Source of the DNA: CAZNMF01 sp035547155
GTDB lineage: Bacteria; Acidobacteriota; Vicinamibacteria; Vicinamibacterales; SCN-69-37
Length of the DNA: 38,864 nucleotides
NCBI GenBank assembly: GCA_035547155.1
Contig: DASZVJ010000233.1
Location: forward strand, 1 to 38,864
Direction: 5' to 3'
The position numbers were made by a program, and so were the translations under genes. Numbering within the stretch: position 1 is the first letter of the stretch; each line of letters starts with the position of its first letter. Positions 32,686 to 38,864 of this stretch are shown here, one piece after another. The notes beneath the pieces are model-generated. The model was not told the DNA's origin. It searched no databases and saw only the letters and a program-made list of their open reading frames with translations.

Positions 32686-34191
32686 CTACCGCGCCGCATT
32701 CAATTGCTCCTGAAGCGCGTCGCCGCTGAGCTGCGCCGGTCCCAGTTCCGCCGCAACGCGTCCCTGATGGAACACGAGCACGCGACAGCACGACTGCACG
32801 AGCTCGGGCAGGTCGTCTGACACGATGAGCACCGCGAGCCCCTCGGCTGCGAGCCGCCGGATCGTGGCGTGCAGCTCTTCTTTGGCGCCGACGTCCACGC
32901 CGACGGTAGGGCCGTTGAGGATGAGCACGTTCGGGCGCGTCGCGAGCACACGCGCGAGCACGACACGCTGTTGATTGCCGCCCGAAAGCTGTCGCACCGG
33001 TGCGTCGATCGATGACGTCTTGATGCCGAGATCACGGATCCAGCGGTCCGCCTGATCTGTCGTGCGGCGCGGTGACAACAGGCCAACGCCCGTGGTCAGG
33101 TCGCGAAGGTTCGAGGCCGTGGCGTTGTCCGCGATCGAGCGATCGAGGAACAACCCTTCGCGCAGCCGATCCTCCGGCACGTAACCGATGCCCGCACGAG
33201 CCGCGGCGCGCACGGTGCACTGCGGAAGCCTCGCGCCATCCACCGCGATCTCGCCGGTTCCGCGCGTCTCGAGGCCCGCCACGCGCGCGGCAAGCTCGCC
33301 TTGACCGGCGCCGAGGAGGCCGGTGAGCCCGACGATCTCGCCGGGCCGCACGTCGAACGTCACCCCGCGCAGGATGGGCCCCGTGAGATCGCGCACGCGC
33401 AACCGCGGCGGTGCGTCGGCGTCGACGCGGCCGTCGAATCGTGTCTCGCCGATCGCGCGTCCCGTCATCGCGTACGTCAGTCGCGCCTCGTCGAACTCCG
33501 CTGCGGGACCCGACTCCACGACGCGCCCGTTCCGGAGCACCGTGAAGCGATCGGCGGCCTGCAGCATCTCGCGCATCTTGTGGCTTACGAACAAGATCGC
33601 GACGCCGCGCTGCTGCAGATCGCGCACGAGCGCGAACAGCGCGTCCACTTCGACGCCTGTCAGCGCCGTTGTCGGCTCGTCGAGCACGATCAGCTTGGCG
33701 TCCTGCAGCAGCGCGCGCGCGATCGCGACGATCTGCTTCTCGGCAATCGGCAGATCGCCGACGAGGCGATCGAGATCGATCGAGACCTGCAGGCGCTCCA
33801 GGGCGCGCGCGGCCGTGCGCCGGACGTCGCGCCACCGCACGAGCGTCCGGCGATGCTCGAGCAGCGAGTTGATCGCGAGGTTCTCCGCGACGGTGAGATT
33901 GGGGAAGAGCGACAGATCCTGATAGATGATCTGCACGCCCGCGCGGACGGCATCGATGGGCGCGAGCGACGCGAGTGATGTTCCGGCGATGACGATCGAT
34001 CCGCGATCTGGCCGGTGCACGCCGGCGACGATCTTGATGAGCGTCGATTTGCCCGATCCGTTCTCGCCGGCGAGACAGTGAATCTCTCCGGCCTCGACGT
34101 CCAGCGACACGTCGTCGAGCGCACGAACGCCGCCGAACGACTTGCCGATCGAGCGAAGCGACAGAAACGGATCGCCGGACGCGCGCGTCAT
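32686..34191 (-). CDS. Ribose-type ABC transporter ATPase (two NBDs)
   Basis: The start ATG 34191 overlaps the binding-protein stop by 4 bp (ATGA) and gives 501 aa. The first nucleotide-binding domain has Walker A GENGSGKST (Lys48), a signature DLPIAEKQIVAIARAL and Walker B LIVLDEPTTALT. The second has the usual degenerate P-loop LLGAGQGE and signature LSGGNQQRVVLARVL near 400. Its Walker B reads LILNGPTVGVDVGAK, with Asn426 and Gly427 where Asp-Glu is standard. ATP hydrolysis therefore probably depends on the first domain. It energises import through the two permeases downstream. Confidence 0.93.
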   Translation of the reverse strand: MTRASGDPFLSLRSIGKSFGGVRALDDVSLDVEAGEIHCLAGENGSGKSTLIKIVAGVHRPDRGSIVIAGTSLASLAPIDAVRAGVQIIYQDLSLFPNLTVAENLAINSLLEHRRTLVRWRDVRRTAARALERLQVSIDLDRLVGDLPIAEKQIVAIARALLQDAKLIVLDEPTTALTGVEVDALFALVRDLQQRGVAILFVSHKMREMLQAADRFTVLRNGRVVESGPAAEFDEARLTYAMTGRAIGETRFDGRVDADAPPRLRVRDLTGPILRGVTFDVRPGEIVGLTGLLGAGQGELAARVAGLETRGTGEIAVDGARLPQCTVRAAARAGIGYVPEDRLREGLFLDRSIADNATASNLRDLTTGVGLLSPRRTTDQADRWIRDLGIKTSSIDAPVRQLSGGNQQRVVLARVLATRPNVLILNGPTVGVDVGAKEELHATIRRLAAEGLAVLIVSDDLPELVQSCCRVLVFHQGRVAAELGPAQLSGDALQEQLNAAR

Positions 34192-35207
34192 TTCATGTAC
34201 TGATCGACGTTGTCCTTGGTGAGATCGATCCAGGCGGAGCCGAAGAACAGATTCGGCTTGTCCTTCGACTGCACCAGCGATTCGTAGCCGGGCAGGCCGA
34301 GGTTGGTGCCGGCCGCGATCGTCTGTCCGTCGAGCATCATCACCGCGATCTTGTTCATCGCGTAGCCGGCGAGCGCGGGATCCCAGAACGAGATCATGCG
34401 CACCGATCCGCTCTTGAGATATTGGCCGGACACCGACGCGAGACTGGTGCCGACGATGGCGACCTGTTTCTGGAGGCCGCGTTCTTCGACGGCCAGGCCC
34501 GCACCCGCGGCGGTGCCCATCGCGCTCGTCTGCACGCCCTTGAGCGTGGGATGCGCAGTGAGCAGCTCTTTCATTTTGTCGTAGGCCTTGTTCTGATCTT
34601 CGTAGTCCTCGATCTTGTCCGCCACGTCGTGCATCTTCGGGTATTTCTCGCGCTGGTACGCGACGCCCGCGTCCACCCACTCCGTGTGCGACTTCGAGTT
34701 GAGGCTGCCGACGAACGTCGCGTAGTCGCCCTCGCCGCCCATTTCCTGGGCGAGACGCTCCATCAGATGACGGCCGTATGCGGCATTGTCGAACGGCTCG
34801 ATGATCAGATCGGCGTTCTGCGCCGACGACGCCTCGTGCGCGATGACGACGATGCCCTGTGCGCGCGCCTTCCTGAGCACCGGCTCGACGGCTTCGACGG
34901 AGAACGGCACGACGCAGATCGCATTCACCTTCTGCGCGATCAGGTTCTCGATGATTTGCACCTGCTGCGCGCCGTCGGCCTGCGCCGGGCTCTGCATGAA
35001 CGCTTCCTGCCCGGTGTCGGCGGCGAACTTCTGCACGCCTTTCTTCATGTCCTCGAACCAGGCGATGCCTTCGACCTTGCCGACGGTCGCGATCGTGTAG
35101 CGATGTGCGGGCGTTGCGGCGGATCCCGATGATGTCTTGCCGCTGCATGCGGCCACCACGCACGCGGCCGCGAGACCTGCGGCGATCAAGATCTTTCGAG
35201 CGAGCAC
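34188..35207 (-). CDS. Periplasmic sugar-binding lipoprotein of the ABC importer
   Basis: The start is GTG 35207, four bases after a strong GGAGG site. The 339-aa product has a lipoprotein signal (LIAAGLAAACVVAAC, Cys21) and a Peripla_BP_4/ribose-binding fold: YTIATVGKVEGIAWFEDMKKGV, INAICVVPF-like text (VNAICVVPFSVEAVEPVLRK), GIVVIAHEA and LKGVQTSAMGTAAGAGLA. It captures the substrate in the periplasm and delivers it to the permeases. It is the first gene of a six-gene operon ending in dhaK-dhaL, which points to a small ketose, polyol or related sugar. It resembles LsrB/RhaS-type binding proteins, so AI-2-like or rhamnose-like ligands cannot be excluded. Confidence 0.9.
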   Translation of the reverse strand: MLARKILIAAGLAAACVVAACSGKTSSGSAATPAHRYTIATVGKVEGIAWFEDMKKGVQKFAADTGQEAFMQSPAQADGAQQVQIIENLIAQKVNAICVVPFSVEAVEPVLRKARAQGIVVIAHEASSAQNADLIIEPFDNAAYGRHLMERLAQEMGGEGDYATFVGSLNSKSHTEWVDAGVAYQREKYPKMHDVADKIEDYEDQNKAYDKMKELLTAHPTLKGVQTSAMGTAAGAGLAVEERGLQKQVAIVGTSLASVSGQYLKSGSVRMISFWDPALAGYAMNKIAVMMLDGQTIAAGTNLGLPGYESLVQSKDKPNLFFGSAWIDLTKDNVDQYMK

Positions 35208-35336
35208 GGCGCCTCCAGTGTGCAGGCATCCTATACCGATCGACTGGATGCCCGACGCGACGATCGAGAGGACTGACCACCTAGGCTTCAATCTCTCGAG
35301 CGACGATCTCGTGCTGCAGTATCGTAGGGCGCACCT
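35208..35336. promoter_or_regulatory. Divergent promoter region with an inverted repeat
   Basis: This 129-bp gap must hold the promoters for both the importer operon (minus) and the GH127-like gene (plus). A 7-bp inverted repeat, TCGAGAG near 35264 and CTCTCGA near 35293, is spaced by about 22 bases and could be an operator. On the minus strand TATAGG at 35230-35235 lies 22 bases before the GTG start and could be a -10 element, but no good -35 element accompanies it. No regulator gene is in the window. Confidence 0.35.
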
Positions 35337-37313
35337 ATGAATCGTCGCGATTCCCTGAAGCTGCTCGCCGCAGCAGCGGGCACCGCGCTGCCGTGGCCGG
35401 TGCTCGCCCGCGGCGCGCAGCAGGCTGCGCCTTCCGCATCTGCCGGCCCCGTCTCCGCTCCGGTGTTCACGTGGTTGCCGCTCGGCGAGATCAAACCGGA
35501 TGGCTGGATCCGCGAGCAGATGATCCGCGATCTGCGCGAAGGCTTCGCCGGCGCGCTCGGCCGTCTCAGCCACGAGGCCTCGTCGGACATCTTCGTCAGC
35601 CAGCGCAATTCGCTTCAGTCGCAGAACGTCGCCAACCGGCTCGGCGTCGCGTGGTGGAACGGCGAATCGGAGGGGAACTGGCGCGCGGGCTTCATCATGC
35701 TCGCCGGCCTGACCGATGACGCCGCGGCGATGCGCGAGGCGGACGAGTACGTCCGCCACATCCTGTCGTCGCAGGACGCGGACGGCTATCTCGGCATCTT
35801 CGCTGCGGATTCACGGTTTCAGCACGCGGGCGAGCTGTGGACGCAGGCGTGCCTGCTGCGCGGCCTGCTCGACTATGCGGAGATCACCGGCCGCGCCGAG
35901 GTGAGGCGCGCCGTGCAGCGCTGCGCGGATCTGATCGTCTCGGTCTACGGCCCGGGCCTTCGGCCGGTGCCGTGGGGCGAGAGTCACGACCTGATGATCG
36001 CGGACGTCATGGAGCGGCTGACCGATCTCACCGGCGAGGCGAGATACCGCGATTTCACCCTGTGGCTCTATGAGGCCTGGAGCCAGCACGACAGCAAGGC
36101 CGATACGAGCCTGCCGTCGCTGCTCGATCTCGACGCGCCATTCGTGCAGCACGGCGTGCACACCTGCGAATCGATTCGCCTGCCGCTCTGGCTCGCGACG
36201 GCAACTGGACGCGCGGATCTCGCGCGCGCGGCGCGTCAGGCGCTCGAGAAGCTGGCGCGGTACACCGAGCCGTCCGGTTCGGTCGTCAGCCAGGAGCTCA
36301 TCGACGATCGACGCCCCGATCCCTCATCGACCGAGTACGAGTACTGCGTGACGAAAGAGACGCAGCTCACGCTCGAGTCTGCGCTACAGAAGACAGGCGT
36401 GGCGTCGCTCGGCGATCGCGTCGAGCAGATCTGGTTCAACGCGGCGCAAGGGGCGCGCACGCCAGATGGCCGCGCGATTTCCTATCTCACGCCTGACAAC
36501 CGCATCCGCTGCGACGGGCGCTCGCTCGACGGGACGCGCGACGAGCCGCGGAACAAGCTCTCGCCAACGCACGCGGACGTCGCCGTCTGCTGCAACCCCA
36601 ACGCGACGCAGGTGGCCGCGCTCTTCGTCCGTGGCATGTGGATGCGTCGCGGCGCCGACACGCTCGCGGCGCTGCTCTATGGTCCGTGCCGCGTCTCGAC
36701 GACGGTGGCAGGCGTGAAGGTGGAGATTCACGAGCGGACGGGGTATCCCTTCGACCATGCGATCGAGATCGAGGTGGCGCCGGAGCGCGAGATTGAGTTC
36801 TCGCTGCTACTGCGGGAGCCTGAGTGGTCGCGCGGCACCACGGTGGCGTGCCCAGGCGCGCGGATTACACGCGAGGGCGACTACTGGCGTGTGACGAAAC
36901 GCTGGACGTCCGGCGACACGGTGCGCGTGACGTTTGCCGCCGTCGTGCAGGAAATCCCGGCCGTCAACGGAGAAGTGGCGCTGCAGTACGGCGCGCTGGT
37001 GTTCGCGCAATCGATCGCGTCGACCAGGACCGTCACGAAGACGTATCCGCTGGCCGGCTTCGAGGATGCGTACCACGAGCCCTCGCCAGGCGAGCCGCGC
37101 GATCTGAAGCTGTCTGCCGACGCGCGATGGCAAGGCTTCGGCCTCGCGCCCGTTCAGCTCGTGCGGGGGCCGGCCGTCCGGCGGCCCTTCGACGCGCCGG
37201 CCGTCGTGCTTCGCGGCCGGATGCTGCGGGCCGACGGCACGCCGATCGCGATCGATCTCGTTCCGCTCGGCAACGCGCCGCTGCTCAGGCGTGTGACGTT
37301 TTCGATCGGCTAG
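35337..37313 (+). CDS. Exported GH127/DUF1680-like glycoside hydrolase (beta-L-arabinofuranosidase type)
   Basis: The 658-aa protein starts at ATG 35337 with a Tat-like signal (NRRDSLKLLAAAAGTALPW). The body has the GH127 alpha/alpha-barrel pattern: NWRAGFIMLAGLTDD, SSQDADGYLGIF and GELWTQACLLRGLLDYAEIT, then the metal and catalytic site. Glu335 and Cys337 (EYEYC) and Cys418-Cys419 (AVCCNPNATQ) match the Glu, Cys and Cys-Cys that bind zinc in HypBA1, where the first Cys of the pair is the nucleophile. A C-terminal beta-sandwich follows. It should release arabinofuranose or a similar sugar from plant-type glycans in the periplasm. It is divergent from the sugar importer and may feed it. Family assignment is firm; substrate is not. 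Confidence 0.85.
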   Translation: MNRRDSLKLLAAAAGTALPWPVLARGAQQAAPSASAGPVSAPVFTWLPLGEIKPDGWIREQMIRDLREGFAGALGRLSHEASSDIFVSQRNSLQSQNVANRLGVAWWNGESEGNWRAGFIMLAGLTDDAAAMREADEYVRHILSSQDADGYLGIFAADSRFQHAGELWTQACLLRGLLDYAEITGRAEVRRAVQRCADLIVSVYGPGLRPVPWGESHDLMIADVMERLTDLTGEARYRDFTLWLYEAWSQHDSKADTSLPSLLDLDAPFVQHGVHTCESIRLPLWLATATGRADLARAARQALEKLARYTEPSGSVVSQELIDDRRPDPSSTEYEYCVTKETQLTLESALQKTGVASLGDRVEQIWFNAAQGARTPDGRAISYLTPDNRIRCDGRSLDGTRDEPRNKLSPTHADVAVCCNPNATQVAALFVRGMWMRRGADTLAALLYGPCRVSTTVAGVKVEIHERTGYPFDHAIEIEVAPEREIEFSLLLREPEWSRGTTVACPGARITREGDYWRVTKRWTSGDTVRVTFAAVVQEIPAVNGEVALQYGALVFAQSIASTRTVTKTYPLAGFEDAYHEPSPGEPRDLKLSADARWQGFGLAPVQLVRGPAVRRPFDAPAVVLRGRMLRADGTPIAIDLVPLGNAPLLRRVTFSIG

Positions 37314-37374
37314 CCGGACGGATAGCGGGTGGGGCTCGTCGCGCTGGGGAGCGGAGGTACGCGTGAGCGAAGGT

Positions 37375-37395
37375 TGGCGGAGAGGGTGGGATTCG
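37375..37395 (-). other. tRNA-Ser 3'-end fragment, probable attachment-site scar (attR-like)
   Basis: On the minus strand this 21-bp stretch begins CGAATCCCACC and ends TCTCCGCCA, the 3' end of a tRNA-Ser gene: half of the T-loop, the T-stem 3' strand, the acceptor 3' strand, discriminator G and CCA. The match stops in the T-loop, and no tRNA body precedes it. Tyrosine integrases that use tRNA genes leave exactly such a duplicated 3' fragment at the far end of the element. By orientation, the element and the intact tRNA-Ser would lie to the right. No integrase is visible. Confidence 0.6.
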
Positions 37396-37437
37396 TTCTC
37401 GTCGAACCCGCTCCTATCAATGGTTTAGGCGTGATCG

Positions 37438-37497
37438 GAACCGCCAGAACCGCTCAAATCCACTCGAAACCTGAGTATGAGGTACAAAACAGGTACA
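37438..37497 (+). repeat. Two pairs of short direct repeats next to the tRNA-Ser fragment
   Basis: GAACCGC occurs at 37438-37444 and 37447-37453, nine bases apart. AGGTACA occurs at 37480-37486 and 37491-37497, eleven bases apart, about one helical turn. Both pairs lie within 105 bp of the tRNA-Ser fragment, in a stretch with lower GC than the surrounding genes. They could be arm-type integrase binding sites, or chance repeats. The whole 272-bp gap 37314-37585 has no convincing gene. Confidence 0.4.
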
Positions 37498-37585
37498 GAG
37501 CAAGGGGATCGGCACGAGTCGCCACGACCGAGTTCGCGCACTTGCGCAGCGACCTCTTCGACAGGCGCAACCTGCTGGACACGGC

Positions 37586-38584
37586 TCACCGGTTCGTGAG
37601 TTTCAGCACCCCTTCCGGCAAGCGCGCCCCTTGAACGGTGATCTTCGAAGCGGCCTCCGCGATCTCACGCAGGTCCGCGTCGCTGAGATCCACCGACGAG
37701 GCGCCGAGATTCTCTATCAGTCGTGCGAGCGTGCGAGTGCCTGGGATCGGCACAATCCAGGGTTTCTGCGCGAGCAACCAGGCGAGCGCGATCTGCGCCG
37801 GCGTGGCGTGCTTTCGATCCGCGACCGCCTTCAGTAGATCGACCATCGCCACGTTGGCCGCGCGCGCGTCTGTCGCGAAGCGCGGCGAGATGCTGCGGAA
37901 ATCGGTGCCGCTGAATGTCGTGGACATGTCGATCTTGCCGGTGAGGAAACCCGCGCCAAGGGGACTGAAAGGCACGAAGCCGATACCGAGTTCCTCACAG
38001 GCGGCAAGGACGCCGTTCGCCTCGACGTCACGCGTCCACAGTGAGTACTCACTCTGCACGGCGGTAATCGGCTGAACGACATGGGCGCGGCGAATCGTCT
38101 GCGCGCTGGCTTCCGACAATCCGAAGCGTTTCACCTTGCCTGCAGCAATCAGTTCCTGCACCGTGCCGGCGACGTCCTCGATGGGGACATTCGGATCGAC
38201 GCGATGTTGATACAGCAAATCGATCGTGCCGACATTCAGCCGCGTCAGCATCGCGTCGACGACGTCGCGCATGTGTTCGGGACGGCTGTCGATTCCGTAC
38301 CGCGTGCCGTCCGGGTTGATGCCGAATCCGAACTTCGTCGCAATGACGACGCGATCGCGGAACGGCGCCAGGGCTTCGCCGACGAGCGCTTCGTTCGTGA
38401 ATGGACCGTACGCTTCCGCCGTATCGAACATGGTCACGCCGTGCTCGACTGCCGCTCGAAGGAGGGCGATGGCCTCCGGCCGGTCGGTGGCGGCACCGTA
38501 TGTGCCCGTCAGGCCCATACAGCCGTACCCGATCGCCGAGACGTGCAAGCCGCTGTTGCCGAGCGTTCGCGTCTTCATGGTCAT
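37586..38584 (-). CDS. Aldo/keto reductase
   Basis: The 332-aa protein starts at ATG 38584, four bases after GAGGAG at 38589-38594. It is a (beta/alpha)8 NADPH-dependent oxidoreductase with the complete catalytic tetrad Asp54 and Tyr59 (FDTAEAYG), Lys84 (ATKFG) and His127 (YQHRVD). Cofactor-binding text follows in GFVPFSPLGAGFLTGKI and VPIPGTRTLARLIENLGA. The GCMGLTGTYG opening and DLLYQHRVDP resemble the AKR13-type general reductases. Substrate is unknown: aldehydes, ketones or sugars. It is separated from the GH127 gene by the tRNA-Ser scar and may belong to a transferred segment. It follows the SMP-30-like gene by 30 bp on the same strand. Confidence 0.9.
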   Translation of the reverse strand: MTMKTRTLGNSGLHVSAIGYGCMGLTGTYGAATDRPEAIALLRAAVEHGVTMFDTAEAYGPFTNEALVGEALAPFRDRVVIATKFGFGINPDGTRYGIDSRPEHMRDVVDAMLTRLNVGTIDLLYQHRVDPNVPIEDVAGTVQELIAAGKVKRFGLSEASAQTIRRAHVVQPITAVQSEYSLWTRDVEANGVLAACEELGIGFVPFSPLGAGFLTGKIDMSTTFSGTDFRSISPRFATDARAANVAMVDLLKAVADRKHATPAQIALAWLLAQKPWIVPIPGTRTLARLIENLGASSVDLSDADLREIAEAASKITVQGARLPEGVLKLTNR

Positions 38585-38614
38585 GTGTCTCCTCGCGGCC
38601 AGGCCAGACGCCTG

Positions 38615-38864
38615 CTACTTGGCTCCGTACGGCACGGCCACGCCCTTCCCACGATCGACAAGCACGAACGCGGTGTTGCCAACCAGCGTGACACCCGTCG
38701 CGGCGTTGAGGCCCTCCCGTATCACTCGCACCTCGGCGCGATTGCCGTTGATGGTCAGCTCCGTGAGACGTCCCTGTCCTTCGGCCTGGATCATCGTTCG
38801 CGCTCCGACCGTACGCAGGCCGTCGGGACGTGTCAGCGGCATCGACGTTTCAATCGCCTGGAGG
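38615..38864 (-). CDS. SMP-30/gluconolactonase-like protein, C-terminal part (cut by window edge)
   Basis: The frame is open from the right edge of the window (reading LQAIETSMPLTRPDGLRTVG) to TAG at 38615-38617, so at most 82 residues of the C-terminus are visible. The ATG at 38842 is internal. The text PLTRPDGLR, then repeated strand pairs (GRLTELTINGNRAEVRVIRE, GLNAATGVTLVGNTAFVLVD), resembles the last blades of a six-bladed beta-propeller of the SMP-30/sugar-lactonase kind. The function of the whole protein cannot be judged. It lies 30 bp upstream of the aldo/keto reductase gene and may form an operon with it. Confidence 0.5.
   Translation of the reverse strand, partial: LQAIETSMPLTRPDGLRTVGARTMIQAEGQGRLTELTINGNRAEVRVIREGLNAATGVTLVGNTAFVLVDRGKGVAVPYGAK

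Noticed and set aside
37314..37585. A complete tRNA-Ser or small gene in the gap before the aldo/keto reductase
   Set aside because: Only the tRNA 3' fragment is present, with no anticodon or D arm, and short frames there show no protein-like sequence.

Overview
This is a GC-rich bacterial window with dense genes, frequent ATGA, GTGA and TGATG start/stop overlaps and many GTG starts. An exosortase/PEP-CTERM system, a hybrid NRPS-PKS, a GH127-type glycosidase and an HdeD-like protein together suggest a soil or plant-associated Acidobacteriota (Vicinamibacteria-like) genome. That placement is inference; no rRNA or housekeeping marker in the window settles it.

Layout. (1) 2-6423, plus strand: a glycan-type operon with a 5'-truncated GT2-like glycosyltransferase, a GT4 glycosyltransferase, an MsbA/PglK-type ABC exporter, a GT39-like membrane glycosyltransferase and a type II thioesterase. 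(2) 6438-23134, minus strand: a tightly coupled gene series reading exosortase, EpsI, PrsT-like TPR lipoprotein, a 1852-aa NRPS and a 2436-aa PKS. Spacings are 10 bp, a 4-bp overlap, 18 bp and a 4-bp overlap. The NRPS has one adenylation domain interrupted twice, by a luciferase-like monooxygenase and by a methyltransferase, with a glycine-like pocket. The PKS has the unusual order KS-AT-ER-KR-DH-ACP-TE. (3) 23195-25316, minus strand: a terminator, a PEP-CTERM substrate protein with a near-consensus sigma-54 promoter, a DUF218/YdcF-like membrane protein and an unknown 113-aa protein. (4) 25485-29024, plus strand: a secreted subtilase, a beta-barrel protein, tRNA adenosine deaminase TadA and an HdeD/DUF308 membrane protein. 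(5) 29045-35207, minus strand: a ribose-type ABC importer operon ending in DhaK and DhaL, with a divergent Tat-exported GH127-like enzyme at 35337-37313. (6) 37314-38864: a non-coding stretch with a tRNA-Ser 3'-end fragment (likely attachment-site scar) and short direct repeats, then an aldo/keto reductase and the 3' part of an SMP-30-like gene.

How they may work together. Exosortases cut PEP-CTERM proteins and are usually found with exopolysaccharide genes, as here. The unusual point is that the exosortase operon runs straight into an NRPS-PKS assembly line. One hypothesis is that the NRPS-PKS product is exported, or serves as a surface ligand or anchor linked to the exosortase pathway; the sequence shows the linkage but not the function. 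The DhaKL/ABC operon looks like uptake and phosphorylation of a short ketose or polyol, possibly fed by the divergent glycosidase.
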